From positions 1,054,001 to 1,118,000 of the forward strand of contig NZ_CP042301.2 in the NCBI RefSeq assembly GCF_007922615.2: 64,000 nucleotides of DNA, in the 5' to 3' direction. The translations under genes were made by a program, and so were the position numbers. A model generated the notes under the pieces. That model did not search any database. It was not told the DNA's origin and was given only the letters and a program-made list of their open reading frames with translations. Positions 26,198-35,837 of the stretch are shown here, piece by piece (the stretch's first letter is position 1; every line of letters starts with the position of its first letter). This DNA is from Nitratireductor mangrovi (GTDB lineage: Bacteria; Pseudomonadota; Alphaproteobacteria; Rhizobiales; Rhizobiaceae).

Positions 26198-27139
26198 GTG
26201 AAAACCGACACCGTTTACAAACGCGCCTTCAACGATGCCGTGGATATTGTTTCCAAGCTCAACGACGGCGATCCGCTGCCGTCCGAAAACACGCTGAGCC
26301 GGGCACTGAAGGTCAGCCGCACGACCGTCCGGAAGATCCTTTCGACCTTGGACGATCGGGGGATGATCGGCGGCAGCGGTCGCCATCGCGTGGTCAGGTC
26401 GGTCAACGGGACGGTGCAACTGTTTCCCAAAGCGGAAACCGTTCCGATGGCCGCCCAGGTTGAAAAGCGCTTCATGGAATGGATGCTGCGCGACAATGCG
26501 CGCCCGGGCACGGCGATCAACGAACTGGAACTCGCGCGGCAGTTCGGGATGGCGACCACCGGCATCCGGGAGTTTCTGAACCGGTTCCAGCATTTCGGGC
26601 TCATTGAAAAGCGCCCGAACGCCGGCTGGGTTTTCAAGGGATTCACCGCCTCCTTCGCGCTCGAATTGTTCGAGATACGCGAAATGTTCGAACTCCGCTC
26701 AGCGCGAGCGTTCGGCGAGTTGCCGGCGAGTTCAGCCCAATGGGAAAAGATTGCAACGCTCCGTGAGGAGCATCTGGAACTCCTCGACGAGATAGAGCAC
26801 CGCTATCACGATTTCTCGGACCTCGACAGCCGCTTCCATCAACTTATCAATTCGGCGGCGCCGAACCGCTTCATCGACGACTTCTACGACATCATCACGC
26901 TGATCTTCCACTACCACTACCAGTGGAACAAGCAGGATGAGCGGCACCGCAACGAAGTGGCTATTCGCGAGCACCTGACCTACATCGAGGCGCTGCTGAG
27001 CCGGAACGCTTCGATGATTGAGCTTGCCTGCTGCGCGCACCTCATGTCGGCCAAGGCGACGTTGCTGAGGTCGACATCGGGACACGATCCGGCGCCGGAC
27101 CAAACGGCCAGGCGGCAAGGGCAGGTCGCGCCTCTCTGA
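26198..27139 (+). CDS. GntR-family regulator with two winged-helix domains
   Basis: A 313-residue regulator starting at GTG 26198. Two DNA-binding domains are visible in tandem: residues about 1-68 (PLPSENTLSRALKVSRTTVR) and about 84-147 (INELELARQFGMATTGIREF). The second is followed by an FCD-type ligand domain (about 152-290, with the metal-type FHQLI and REHLTY regions). Standard FadR-subfamily members have only one winged helix. It is divergent from the sugar ABC operon and probably regulates it from the inverted repeat between them. Confidence 0.88.
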   Translation: MKTDTVYKRAFNDAVDIVSKLNDGDPLPSENTLSRALKVSRTTVRKILSTLDDRGMIGGSGRHRVVRSVNGTVQLFPKAETVPMAAQVEKRFMEWMLRDNARPGTAINELELARQFGMATTGIREFLNRFQHFGLIEKRPNAGWVFKGFTASFALELFEIREMFELRSARAFGELPASSAQWEKIATLREEHLELLDEIEHRYHDFSDLDSRFHQLINSAAPNRFIDDFYDIITLIFHYHYQWNKQDERHRNEVAIREHLTYIEALLSRNASMIELACCAHLMSAKATLLRSTSGHDPAPDQTARRQGQVAPL

Positions 27140-27180
27140 TCCGCGGCCGCTCGTGGCGCTCGCCGTCTGCGCGTCAGGTC

Positions 27181-27271
27181 AGGGCGGCGGCTGACTGTGG
27201 CGAACCCTACGACGATGATGGCTCCCGTGGCGACCAGCTGGATATTAGATCGGCACGTTGCGGATGTTCAT
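27181..27271 (-). pseudogene. Possible 3' remnant of an RbsC-type permease gene
   Basis: On the minus strand, an ATG at 27271 opens MNIRNVPI followed by a stop, and a one-base frame change continues as QLVATGAIIVVGFATVSRR. This matches the usual last 30 residues of RbsC-family permeases (a conserved asparagine-rich turn, then QLxxTGAIIV). No other part of such a gene is recognisable upstream. Short length keeps this tentative. Confidence 0.35.
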
Positions 27272-27420
27272 GCGGTGGGCACGGGGGACCTCGCTGTGGC
27301 CCGAGGTGCGTTCTGAAAAAACCCATCGGCGCAAAGTCCGGTGCCCTGGATAGGATGTGCCGGAGGAGTTCGAACAGGCCATGGACTGGCACACCACCGG
27401 GGATGCGTCACGAACGATCG

Positions 27421-27521
27421 TGAAATAAATTTCATTGCATGAATTTTCTGCTAAAACGGTTGACTCTTCGGACGAGTGCTGTTTTTAGATTTCATCCTGC
27501 GATAAAATTCGCAGAATGAAA
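27421..27521 (+). promoter_or_regulatory. Promoter and operators of the SorC-linked operon
   Basis: TGAAATAAATTTCA (27421-27434) is a symmetric element. A -35-like TTGACT at 27460-27465 is followed 17 bases later by TTTTAG. Just downstream, TTTCATCCTGCG (27490-27501) and CGCAGAATGAAA (27510-27521) form an inverted repeat complementary at 11 of 12 positions around an 8-base AT-rich centre. Placement after the -10 region suits a repressor, most simply the SorC-family protein of the same operon. Confidence 0.6.
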
Positions 27522-27584
27522 TTTCTTGCGCAGGCCGGCTTGTCACACGATCGGGCCAAGGCAGGAAACCAAGCGGAGGATCAA

Positions 27585-28604
27585 ATGAGCAGAATTGGAT
27601 TGGCCGGGCTTCTTGCCGCGGCAACGGTGTCTTTCGGCCTTGCGTCGTCAAGCGGCGCGGCCGCCGAAAGCAAATTCCAGTGCGAGCCGGGAGAGACATT
27701 CGTGATGAACGTCATGGTATCGGCCCACCCCTATTGGGTGCCCGTCTACCAGGGCTTCAAGCAGGCGGCGGCCGCCATGGGCTGCGAAACCGCTTTTTCG
27801 GGCACGCCCGATTACGACATCACCAAGCAGATCGCCTCCTTCGAGCAGGACCTGATCAAGAAACCTTCGGGCATTCTGCTTCATCCCATGCAGTCCGATC
27901 CGTTTATCGAACCGATTGACCGGGCCATCGCAGATGGCGTCCAGGTGGTTACTTTTGCGGCGGATTCGCCAAACTCGAAGCGTACGGCTTACATCACTTC
28001 CGACAACCTCGCGGAAGCGAAATTCGCTGCCGAGGAAATCGTCAAGCAGGTCGGCGACAGCGCCGAATACGCCGTGCTCGAGAACCCCGGCCAGAGCAAT
28101 CACGATTTGCGCGTGACCGCGCTGATCGACTATTTCGAGCAGAACTATCCCAACATGAAGCTGGTGGGCCGTCAGGCGACCAACCAGGACAGCAATGCCG
28201 CCTATCGCGCCACGGCATCCATTCTTCAGGCCAACCCTAACCTGAAGGCTATGTGGATTCCCGAAGCTGGTTCGGCAGAAGGCGCGGTCGCTGCCGTGCT
28301 TGAAGCCGATGCCGACGTGCTCATCATGCATGCCGACGTGACGCCGACCACGCTCGAGCACATCAAGGCCGGCAACATCCACATGTCGCTCAATCCCAAC
28401 CAGGGCGTGCAGGGCTTCATGGGCTTCATCGCCACGTTCCTGGCGACGCGTCCCGAAATGTTCGATCCGTTCAACGACTACAAGGTGTCGGGCTACAACC
28501 CGATGCAGATTCCGTTCATCGATAACGGGTTCGCGGTCATCACCAAGGAGAACGCTGACTCCTTCGACCTCAACACGTACATGGAAGGTCGCGATCCGAG
28601 CTGA
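27585..28604 (+). CDS. Sugar/polyol ABC transporter substrate-binding protein
   Basis: A 339-residue Peripla_BP_4-class receptor. The signal peptide spans about residues 1-27 ([20 protein letters not shown] onward) and the mature part starts [15 protein letters not shown]. Core features include [17 protein letters not shown] and [19 protein letters not shown] 27585 follows GCGGAGGATCAA, a strong ribosome site. It is the first gene of a nine-gene operon for transport and breakdown of an unidentified sugar or polyol, and is followed by a GC hairpin that may raise its level relative to the permease. Confidence 0.92.
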   Translation: MSRIGLAGLLAAATVSFGLASSSGAAAESKFQCEPGETFVMNVMVSAHPYWVPVYQGFKQAAAAMGCETAFSGTPDYDITKQIASFEQDLIKKPSGILLHPMQSDPFIEPIDRAIADGVQVVTFAADSPNSKRTAYITSDNLAEAKFAAEEIVKQVGDSAEYAVLENPGQSNHDLRVTALIDYFEQNYPNMKLVGRQATNQDSNAAYRATASILQANPNLKAMWIPEAGSAEGAVAAVLEADADVLIMHADVTPTTLEHIKAGNIHMSLNPNQGVQGFMGFIATFLATRPEMFDPFNDYKVSGYNPMQIPFIDNGFAVITKENADSFDLNTYMEGRDPS

Positions 28605-28623
28605 GCAGACCGCAGGAGCGATA

Positions 28624-28653
28624 CCCGCGCCGCACCGCTTGCGGCGGCGCGGG
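28624..28653. repeat. GC-rich hairpin after the binding-protein gene
   Basis: Perfect 10-bp arms CCCGCGCCGC and GCGGCGCGGG enclose a 10-base loop. It lies 19 bases after the binding-protein stop and 33 bases before the ATPase start, with no following T run. Confidence 0.7.
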
Positions 28654-28686
28654 CCTCAATGGCACCCACCTTTTTCAAGGCACGGC

Positions 28687-30216
28687 ATGAACACCGCATC
28701 GAGCGAAACGATCCTGGCGATCACCGATCTCAGCAAGTCGTTCGGACCGATCCGCGCGCTGCGAAACGTCAGTTTCGAGCTTCGCCGTGGCGAGATTCAT
28801 GCGCTGGCCGGGGAGAACGGCGCGGGCAAGTCCACGCTGATGAATATCATAGACGGCATATTGCAGGCGGACTCCGGTCAGATGTTCCTCGACGGGAAGG
28901 AGGTCCGCATAACCTCGCCGGCCATGGCTCAAAGCCTCGGCATCGGCTTCGTGCACCAGGAGATCGCGCTGTGCCCGGACGTCACGGTCGCCGAGAACAT
29001 CTTCATGGGCGTTACCAGCACGAGCCGCGCCGCACTTATGGACTATCGCGGCATCGAGCGCCGCGCTGCGGAAATCCTGCGCCGGCTGGGCGACATCAAT
29101 CCTTCCGCACTTGTTCGCAGTCTTTCCATATCGCAGCAGCAACTGGTCGAGATCGCCAAGGCGCTGACACTCGACTGCCGCGTGCTAATCCTTGACGAGC
29201 CGACCGCAGCGCTGACCGAGCGCGAGGCAAAGGTGCTGTTCGACATCGTTCGCGCATTGGCCAAGCAGGGCATCTCCATCATCTATATTTCGCACCGCAT
29301 GGTCGAAATCTTCGAAAACTGCGACCGCGTCACGGTTCTGCGCGACGGGCGCTACATCAAGACGATGAACGTCGCCGACACCACGCCGCGCGACGTGGTC
29401 AGCGCAATGGTCGGGCGCGTCATCGACAGTCTATATCCCGAGAAGCAGAGCGACAGCGAGCGCTCCGAAGAGATCATCCTCGAAGTCCGAAACCTTAGCG
29501 AAAAGACGCGCTTCCACGACGTATCGTTCCAGCTTCGCAAGGGCGAAATACTTGGCCTTGCAGGTCTGATCGGCGCGGGCCGCAGCGAGATCGCGCGCGG
29601 CATCTGCCGGCTTGAGGGCGAGGTGACGGGGGAGGTCCAGTTGCATGGCAAGCCGTTGCGCCTGGCAAACTACGGCGAGAGCATCGACAGCGGGGTCGTC
29701 TACCTGTCCGAGGACCGCAAGGGCGACGGGCTGTTCCTAGAAATGTCCATCGCCGCCAACGTGTCGGCGCTGCGCGTCGAGCAGGTGGCGTCGCGCGGAA
29801 TCATCATAGACGAGCATCGGGAGGCGGCGCTTGGCGAACGCCTGGGCGCAAGTCTCAACCTGAAATACGGCCATATCGGCCAGCCGGTTTCCGCGCTTTC
29901 GGGTGGCAACCAGCAGAAGGTCGCCATCGCCAAGATGCTGTCAGTGAACCCCCGCGTGATCTTTCTCGACGAACCGACGCGCGGTGTCGATGTCGGCGCC
30001 AAGGCGGAGATCCACCGCATCCTGCGCGACCTTGCGCGCAGCGGGGTCGGTATCGTCGTCATCTCCTCGGAACTGCCGGAGCTGATCGGCGTGTGCGACC
30101 GTGTACTCGTCGTGCGCGAGGGGCGCATCACCGGCGAGGTTTCGGGCGCGGACATGACCGAGGACCGCATCATGTATCTGGCTTCGATCGGCGAAGAGCA
30201 GCGTCTGGCATCATGA
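28687..30216 (+). CDS. Sugar ABC transporter ATP-binding protein (RbsA type, two domains)
   Basis: A 509-residue double ATPase. The N-terminal half has canonical Walker [10 protein letters not shown] and Walker [12 protein letters not shown], with a degenerate signature [15 protein letters not shown]. The C-terminal half has the degenerate Walker [10 protein letters not shown] typical of RbsA and a full [13 protein letters not shown] signature with [14 protein letters not shown]. This asymmetry is normal for the family. Its stop overlaps the permease ATG as ATGA. The earlier frame start is a shadow; ATG 28687 gives the standard N-terminus. Confidence 0.94.
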   Translation: MNTASSETILAITDLSKSFGPIRALRNVSFELRRGEIHALAGENGAGKSTLMNIIDGILQADSGQMFLDGKEVRITSPAMAQSLGIGFVHQEIALCPDVTVAENIFMGVTSTSRAALMDYRGIERRAAEILRRLGDINPSALVRSLSISQQQLVEIAKALTLDCRVLILDEPTAALTEREAKVLFDIVRALAKQGISIIYISHRMVEIFENCDRVTVLRDGRYIKTMNVADTTPRDVVSAMVGRVIDSLYPEKQSDSERSEEIILEVRNLSEKTRFHDVSFQLRKGEILGLAGLIGAGRSEIARGICRLEGEVTGEVQLHGKPLRLANYGESIDSGVVYLSEDRKGDGLFLEMSIAANVSALRVEQVASRGIIIDEHREAALGERLGASLNLKYGHIGQPVSALSGGNQQKVAIAKMLSVNPRVIFLDEPTRGVDVGAKAEIHRILRDLARSGVGIVVISSELPELIGVCDRVLVVREGRITGEVSGADMTEDRIMYLASIGEEQRLAS

Positions 30217-31235
30217 GCGGCGGAGGAGATCAGGTGACGGTGACAACCGCGACCCCCGAGAACGACGAAGGCACGCGAGGGACCGCCACTGGTCTCAGGC
30301 GGCTCCTTCGCATGCGCGAGACCGGGCTTGTATTCATCATCTTGGCGCTGTTCATCGCCATGTCCTTCGCGTCGGAATATTTCCTGACCTGGGCCAACAT
30401 GCGCGCCATGGCGATGGCCTTCGCGGTCGAAGGCATCGTTGTCGTCGGAATGACCATACTGCTTATTTCCGGCGGTATCGATTTGTCCGTGGGATCAGTT
30501 ACCGCGCTCGCGATGGTGATTGCCGGCCTGCTGTTTCTCAATGGGGTGGATCCGTGGTCCGCCTCGATTCTCGCCATCGCGGCATGTACCGCCATAGGTG
30601 CCGGTATGGGTTTCTTCGTCACCCGCGTCGGGCTGCATCATTTCATCGTGTCGTTGGCGGTCATGGTCATCGCTCGCGGGCTTTGCCTGCTCGGAACCGG
30701 CGGGCGGCCGCTTGGCTTGTTCACGCTGCCACCGGAGTTCAAGTTCATCGGCCAGGGATCGATCGGCATGATTCCGGTCGTGATCGTCATCTTCGTCGTG
30801 GTGGTCGTAGCCTTCGATTTCATGCTTCGCCGAACCACGATGTTCCGCAAGGTGTTCTACACCGGCAGCAACGAGAAGGCCGCCGCCTATTCCGGCATCC
30901 GGACCAAGAAGGTCGTGTTCCTGACGACGACGCTGTGCTCGGCGCTGTGCGGCGTTGCCGGCGTCATCTACATGGCGCGTTTCGGCTCGGCGCAGCCGAC
31001 ATTCGGCATCGGTATGGAACTAAACGTGATCGCAGCCGCGGTGATCGGCGGCGCCAGCCTGTCCGGCGGCACCGGAACGATCCTCGGCGCGATCCTCGGC
31101 ACCATCCTGTTGTCGGTGGTTTCCAGTTCGCTCGCCCTGCTCGACGTTTCGGTCTACTGGCAGGACATCATTCGCGGCTCGATTCTGCTCAGCGCGGTGA
31201 CGATCGACCACTACCTCAACAAGCGCCGCGGCTGA
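30213..31235 (+). CDS. Sugar ABC transporter permease (RbsC type)
   Basis: A 340-residue permease with about nine hydrophobic segments and the RbsC signatures [38 protein letters not shown] and [20 protein letters not shown] 30213 overlaps the ATPase stop. A GTG at 30234 with a very strong GGAGGAG site seven bases before it may be the start used more often. It pairs with the RbsA-type ATPase and the binding protein of 27585. Confidence 0.92.
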   Translation: MSGGGDQVTVTTATPENDEGTRGTATGLRRLLRMRETGLVFIILALFIAMSFASEYFLTWANMRAMAMAFAVEGIVVVGMTILLISGGIDLSVGSVTALAMVIAGLLFLNGVDPWSASILAIAACTAIGAGMGFFVTRVGLHHFIVSLAVMVIARGLCLLGTGGRPLGLFTLPPEFKFIGQGSIGMIPVVIVIFVVVVVAFDFMLRRTTMFRKVFYTGSNEKAAAYSGIRTKKVVFLTTTLCSALCGVAGVIYMARFGSAQPTFGIGMELNVIAAAVIGGASLSGGTGTILGAILGTILLSVVSSSLALLDVSVYWQDIIRGSILLSAVTIDHYLNKRRG

Positions 31236-31258
31236 GCGCTGGGTGGGCTGGAAAAGTC

Positions 31259-32239
31259 ATGGCTGAGAACAAACCCGATTTCGAAGCGGTCAGGCAGATC
31301 CACACGGTTCTGGTGTTGCACTTCGTCGACGGCCTGAAGCAGGCGGAGATCGCAAAGGCGCTCAACCTGTCGACCTCGAAGGTCAACCGGCTGATCACGC
31401 AGGGCCGCAAGCTCGGCATGGTCAGGATCGCCATCGAAAGCCCGTTCCAGCGCCTCGTCGAGATCGAAAAGCGGCTGGACCGCATTGCGGGGCTCGCAAC
31501 GAGCGTGGTTACCCCCACGGTTTCGGGAAGCCCGGAATCGACTTTGCAGCAGGTTGGCAAGGCAGCGGCCAACCAGGTCCTCGAGACGCTGCGCGACGGC
31601 GACGTCATCGCCATCACCGGCGGCAAGGCGGTCAGCGCGGTGGTCGAGAACATGCAGGCCGAACGAGCGTTCGACGTGACCGTGGTTCCGCTGACTGGAG
31701 GCGTCCAGGGCAAGTACTACACGGACGTGAATCATCTCGCCACACAACTCGCCGAGCGGCTGGGCGGCAAGACCATGCTTGTTCACGCGCCGCTGTTTGC
31801 GGAGAACGAGGATCAACGCAACATGCTTCTCGGCATGGCGTCGATAAGGGAAGTGTTCGATCTCGCCCGCAAGGCGGCGATCGCGGTGGTAGGCATCGGG
31901 TCGATCGATACACCAGGCTCCAGTTACTACGATCTGCACCCCGTCTCCAACCCGGATCGCGAACAGATCATCCGCAGCGGCGTGCGCGGAGAGTTTCTCG
32001 CCCACCTGATTCGCGAAGATGGCACGCTTGCCGACTACCCGCTCAACTCACGCCTCGTGGCGCTCGACCCGGCCGAACTGTCGCAAATCCCGCGCCGGAT
32101 CGGCGTGGTGGCGGGCGCAGAGAAGGTGCTGCCGATCCAGGCGGCGCTCAATGGCCGCTTTCTGAATTCCCTCGTCGTCGACGAGGTGACCGCCGGGGCG
32201 GTGCTTGAAAAAATGGAGAAGTTGCAAGATGTCGCATGA
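31259..32239 (+). CDS. SorC/DeoR-type transcriptional regulator
   Basis: A 326-residue regulator. The N-terminal helix-turn-helix is at about residues 25-50 (LKQAEIAKALNLSTSKVNRL), followed by a sugar-phosphate-binding domain of the SorC class with GKAVSAVVENM and VVGIGSIDTPGSSYYD. Relatives control sorbitol, erythritol and autoinducer-2 operons and respond to phosphorylated intermediates, which fits the FGGY kinase in the same operon. It starts 23 bases after the permease stop and overlaps the aldo/keto reductase gene by 11 bases. The repeat at 27490-27521 is its likely operator. Confidence 0.92.
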   Translation: MAENKPDFEAVRQIHTVLVLHFVDGLKQAEIAKALNLSTSKVNRLITQGRKLGMVRIAIESPFQRLVEIEKRLDRIAGLATSVVTPTVSGSPESTLQQVGKAAANQVLETLRDGDVIAITGGKAVSAVVENMQAERAFDVTVVPLTGGVQGKYYTDVNHLATQLAERLGGKTMLVHAPLFAENEDQRNMLLGMASIREVFDLARKAAIAVVGIGSIDTPGSSYYDLHPVSNPDREQIIRSGVRGEFLAHLIREDGTLADYPLNSRLVALDPAELSQIPRRIGVVAGAEKVLPIQAALNGRFLNSLVVDEVTAGAVLEKMEKLQDVA

Positions 32240-33224
32240 AGTCCTCGTCCGGGAAATCGGATCGTCCGGAATCCGGGCCTCGGCGGTGGGCCTGGGCACC
32301 TGGGCGATCGGTGGATGGATGTGGGGCGGCACGGACGAGGCGAAATCCATCGCCGCGATCCAGGCCTCTATCGACGAGGGCATCAGCCTCATCGATACCG
32401 CGCCGGCCTATGGCCAGGGCTTGTCCGAAGAGATCGTCGGCAAGGCGATTGCCGGCCGCCGCGACAAGGTGGTGCTGGCGACCAAATGCGGCCTCGTCTG
32501 GCACACCCAAAAGGGCAACCACTTTTTCGACTACGATGACGGGCCGGTGCATCGCTACCTCGGCGCCGACTCCATCATCCATGAAGTCGAGCAGAGCCTG
32601 AAACGGCTCGGCACGGACCGGATCGACCACTACATCACGCACTGGCAGGACCCGACCACACCGATCGAGGAAACGGTCGAGGCCCTCCAGAAGCTGAAGC
32701 AGCAGGGCAAGATACGCTCCATCGGCGCAAGCAACCTGTCGCAAGAGGATCTCGCTGCTTATCTGGCGACCGGCAAACTCGACGCGATCCAGGAAGAATA
32801 CAACATGGTCAAGCGGGGGATCGAGGAAACGCTCGTTCCCGCCTGCCTCAAGCACAACGTCTCGGTGCTCAGCTACTCTTCGCTGGCGCTTGGCCTGCTG
32901 TCGGGGAAGATCGGTCCCGAACGCGTCTTTGAAGGCGACGACCTGCGCAAGGAGAATCCGCTCTTTTCGACCGCCAACCGCCAGAAGGTCGCGCGGCTGA
33001 TGGCCACGATCAGACCGATCGCCGACGCGCGCGGAGCCACGCCCGCGCAGATCGTAATCGCGTGGACGCTGCAGCAGCCGGGCATCACCTTTTCCCTGTG
33101 CGGCGCACGCAATGCCGAACAGGCAGTGGAAAATGCCGCGGCGGCCCGCATCCGCCTCGCAGCCGAAGAACTCCAGACAATAAGCGAGGCCGCCACGAGC
33201 AACCTGACCGAACTCGACGCCTGA
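32229..33224 (+). CDS. Aldo/keto reductase
   Basis: A 331-residue NADPH-type aldo/keto reductase. The catalytic tetrad is visible: Asp and Tyr in LIDTAPAYG, Lys in LATKCG and His in YITHWQDP. The N-terminal GLGTWAIGGWMWGG places it with the general stress protein 69/YghZ-like subgroup. ATG 32229 has TGGAGAAG upstream and overlaps the regulator gene by 11 bases. In the pathway it could reduce or oxidise an aldehyde product, for example from the aldolase, but its substrate is unknown. Confidence 0.92.
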   Translation: MSHEVLVREIGSSGIRASAVGLGTWAIGGWMWGGTDEAKSIAAIQASIDEGISLIDTAPAYGQGLSEEIVGKAIAGRRDKVVLATKCGLVWHTQKGNHFFDYDDGPVHRYLGADSIIHEVEQSLKRLGTDRIDHYITHWQDPTTPIEETVEALQKLKQQGKIRSIGASNLSQEDLAAYLATGKLDAIQEEYNMVKRGIEETLVPACLKHNVSVLSYSSLALGLLSGKIGPERVFEGDDLRKENPLFSTANRQKVARLMATIRPIADARGATPAQIVIAWTLQQPGITFSLCGARNAEQAVENAAAARIRLAAEELQTISEAATSNLTELDA

Positions 33225-33240
33225 TTCAACGTCCTCAACG

Positions 33241-35004
33241 ATGGAGCCCAGCCGCCGCGACAGCGTGGCGAACGGCGCAGCTATGCCAGAACAACGAGAC
33301 CAGAAGATAGAAGGACTACGCCGTGATGGCCACTTTGACGTCATCGTCGTTGGCGGCGGAATCAATGGCATAGGCGTCTATCGCGAACTCGCCGCGCAGG
33401 GCCTGCGCGTGCTTCTGGTCGAGCGCAACGATTTCTGCTCCGGTTGCAGTGCCGCTCCATCGCGCATGATCCACGGGGGGCTGCGCTACCTCGAAAATGG
33501 CGAGTTCGATCTGGTGCGCGAGTCACTGTGCGAACGTGACGCGTTGCTGTCCAACGCTCCACACATGGTCAGGCCGCTGCCGACGACGATCCCGGTCACG
33601 TCGATATTCTCGGGCCTCCTCAATGGCACGGCGAGCTTCCTCGGGCTTTCCAGACAGCCGTCGAGCCGGGGCGCGGTGCCGATCAAGATCGGCCTTACGA
33701 TGTACGACTGGATTACCCGAAGTCGGCGAGCATTTCCGAAACATACCTTCCGCGGTCGCGACCAGACGCTGCATTTGTGGCCGAAGCTGAATCCAGACCT
33801 GCGTTGTTCTGCGACCTACTACGACGCATGGATCAGTTATCCCGAAAGGATGGGCATCGAACTCGTCCTGGACGCCGAGAAGCTCTCGCCGGAAAGCGTT
33901 GCGCTGAACTATGCAGAGGTGACATCTCCCAACGGCGGGTTGAGCCTCGAAGACCTGATGTCGGGCGAGATTTTCGCGGTGGAAGCACGCGCCATCGTCA
34001 ATGCGACCGGGGCGTGGGTGGACGATGCCATCGAAAGGCTGACGGACAACAGCCGTGGTTCAAAGCCTCTCGTCGCGGGCACCAAGGGCTCTCATCTCGT
34101 CATCGACAACCCGGAGCTCTACCATGCCCTCAACGGGCACATGATCTATTTCGAGAACACCGACGGCAGGGTCTGCATCGTCTTTCCCTATCTCGGCAAG
34201 GTGCTCGCGGGCGCGACCGACATCCGGGTCGACAAGGCAAGTCGCGTTCGCTGCGAACCGGAGGAGCGCGACTATATTTTCCAGGCGTTGCGTGCCGTCT
34301 TCCCGTCGGTCGCCATCCGTAGTGACGATGTGGTCTTCAGCTTCAGCGGAATCCGGCCGCTGCCGCTGAGCGACCACGAATTCACCGGCCGGATTTCGCG
34401 AAGTCACTTCGTCCATCGCCTTGACGGCACGATCCCGCAGTTCTGCCTCGTCGGCGGCAAGTGGACGACATTCCGCGCCTTCGCCGAGCAGACTGTAGAT
34501 GCGGTGCTGGCCGAACTCGAACAGACACGAAAAACCGGCACCCTGGACATGGCCATTGGCGGTGGCGCCGGCTTTTCCGATGACTATGCCGGGCAACTGG
34601 CGGACCGGCACGCCATTTCGGCTGACCGCGCCGCTTATCTCGTTGATCTCTACGGCACGCGCGCCGACGAGGTGGTGGTCTTCTGTGCGGACCGGGCCGA
34701 CGATACACCTGTGGACAATCTTTGCCACACCAGCGCTGCGGAAATCGCCTTTCTCGTCCAGCAGGAGTTGGTGTGCCGACTTGGCGACATTCTGCTGCGT
34801 CGCACGCCTCTGGCCATCCGCGGCGAGATTTCGGACACCGTTATCGACCGGGTGGCCGCGATCGTGGCGGCAGAGGCCGGTTGGGATGAAGCAAAGACCC
34901 TCAACGAGATCCAGGATTTCCGGAGCGAACTTGAAGAGTTCTACGGCGTCTCAGCTGAGATGCTCGAACGCAGAACCCGCGACAGGAGCGAAACATGCGC
35001 ATAA
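33241..35004 (+). CDS. GlpD-like FAD-dependent polyol-phosphate dehydrogenase
   Basis: A 587-residue flavoprotein of the glycerol-3-phosphate dehydrogenase family. The FAD motif GGGINGIG is at residues 38-45, SRMIHGGLRYLENGEF follows as in GlpD and EryB, and GGKWTTFRAFAEQ marks the C-terminal FAD contact. Close operon links to an FGGY kinase and a SorC regulator resemble the erythritol pathway, where the homologous EryB oxidises erythritol phosphate. It may therefore act on a polyol phosphate other than glycerol 3-phosphate. A second ATG at 33283 is an alternative start. It overlaps the aldolase gene by 10 bases. Confidence 0.88.
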   Translation: MEPSRRDSVANGAAMPEQRDQKIEGLRRDGHFDVIVVGGGINGIGVYRELAAQGLRVLLVERNDFCSGCSAAPSRMIHGGLRYLENGEFDLVRESLCERDALLSNAPHMVRPLPTTIPVTSIFSGLLNGTASFLGLSRQPSSRGAVPIKIGLTMYDWITRSRRAFPKHTFRGRDQTLHLWPKLNPDLRCSATYYDAWISYPERMGIELVLDAEKLSPESVALNYAEVTSPNGGLSLEDLMSGEIFAVEARAIVNATGAWVDDAIERLTDNSRGSKPLVAGTKGSHLVIDNPELYHALNGHMIYFENTDGRVCIVFPYLGKVLAGATDIRVDKASRVRCEPEERDYIFQALRAVFPSVAIRSDDVVFSFSGIRPLPLSDHEFTGRISRSHFVHRLDGTIPQFCLVGGKWTTFRAFAEQTVDAVLAELEQTRKTGTLDMAIGGGAGFSDDYAGQLADRHAISADRAAYLVDLYGTRADEVVVFCADRADDTPVDNLCHTSAAEIAFLVQQELVCRLGDILLRRTPLAIRGEISDTVIDRVAAIVAAEAGWDEAKTLNEIQDFRSELEEFYGVSAEMLERRTRDRSETCA

Positions 35005-35837
35005 GTACCAAGGCTCGTATGAACCGGATGTTCACCAACGGGGGCTGCCTCGACGTGGCCATCGATCACGGTGTCTGCAACGAACCGGGCTTCCTCGTAG
35101 GGCTTGAGGACATGGCGAGCGTCGTCGACACGCTGATCAAGGCAAAGCCCGACGCCATTCAGATGGCCTACGGCCAGGCGGACCTGCTGCAGGCGCGGCC
35201 TGAGAAGGACAAGCCGGCGCTCGTCATGCGCATCGATATGGGCAATCCCTACAACGCCGAACGCCACCGGGTCATGTGGTCCATGCTCCAGAACCACGAC
35301 GAACCGATCATTGGCGCGCTCGAAATGGATGCCGCCTGCGTCGTCGTGAACCTGTTCATGCTCCCTGACGAGCCGGAGCTCTTTCGCCAGTGCGTCGAAA
35401 ACATCAGCAAGGTGCGCGCGGCGTGCCACAGATACGGCATGCCGCTGATGATCGAACCCTTGGTAATGCTCCCGAACGAGGTTCGCGGCGGCTATCAGGT
35501 GGACGGCGATGCCGACAAGATCGTCACCCTGGTTCGGCTGGCATCCGAAATGGGAGCCGACATCATCAAGGCCGATCCGACCGACGATCCGGACGATTTC
35601 CATCGGGTGGTGGAGGCGGCGCGCGTTCCGGTTCTTGTGCGCGGTGGCGGCAAGGAGGATCTGAAGAAGGTTCTGGCGAAATCCGCCGCACTGATGAAGC
35701 AGGGCGCGAAGGGCATGGTCTACGGACGCAATATCTACCAGCACGACAACCCGAAGGCTGTCGTCAACGCGCTGATGGCGATGATCCACAGTGGCGCCGA
35801 CGGAGAGGAAGCCTGGGAAATCTACGACCGTGGCTGA
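34995..35837 (+). CDS. Class I aldolase, DeoC/LacD (DhnA/LsrF) family
   Basis: A 280-residue TIM-barrel aldolase. The N-terminal CLDVAIDHGV is typical of the LacD/LsrF group; MGADIIKADPTDDPDDF supplies a lysine at the position expected for the Schiff base, and VLVRGGGKEDLKKVLAKS forms the phosphate-binding loop. It would cleave, or in LsrF fashion transfer, a phosphorylated keto sugar. Overlaps of 10 bases with the GlpD-like gene and 8 bases with the kinase gene indicate tight coupling. The likely substrate is the ketose phosphate made by the two neighbouring enzymes. Confidence 0.88.
   Translation: MRISTKARMNRMFTNGGCLDVAIDHGVCNEPGFLVGLEDMASVVDTLIKAKPDAIQMAYGQADLLQARPEKDKPALVMRIDMGNPYNAERHRVMWSMLQNHDEPIIGALEMDAACVVVNLFMLPDEPELFRQCVENISKVRAACHRYGMPLMIEPLVMLPNEVRGGYQVDGDADKIVTLVRLASEMGADIIKADPTDDPDDFHRVVEAARVPVLVRGGGKEDLKKVLAKSAALMKQGAKGMVYGRNIYQHDNPKAVVNALMAMIHSGADGEEAWEIYDRG

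Larger units (their letters stand above)
27140..27584. other. Long intergenic region before the polyol/sugar operon
   Basis: This 445-base gap has two parts. The left part (to about 27420) is GC-rich with only eroded coding traces. The right part is AT-rich with a promoter and inverted repeats that probably control the operon starting at 27585. Confidence 0.5.
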
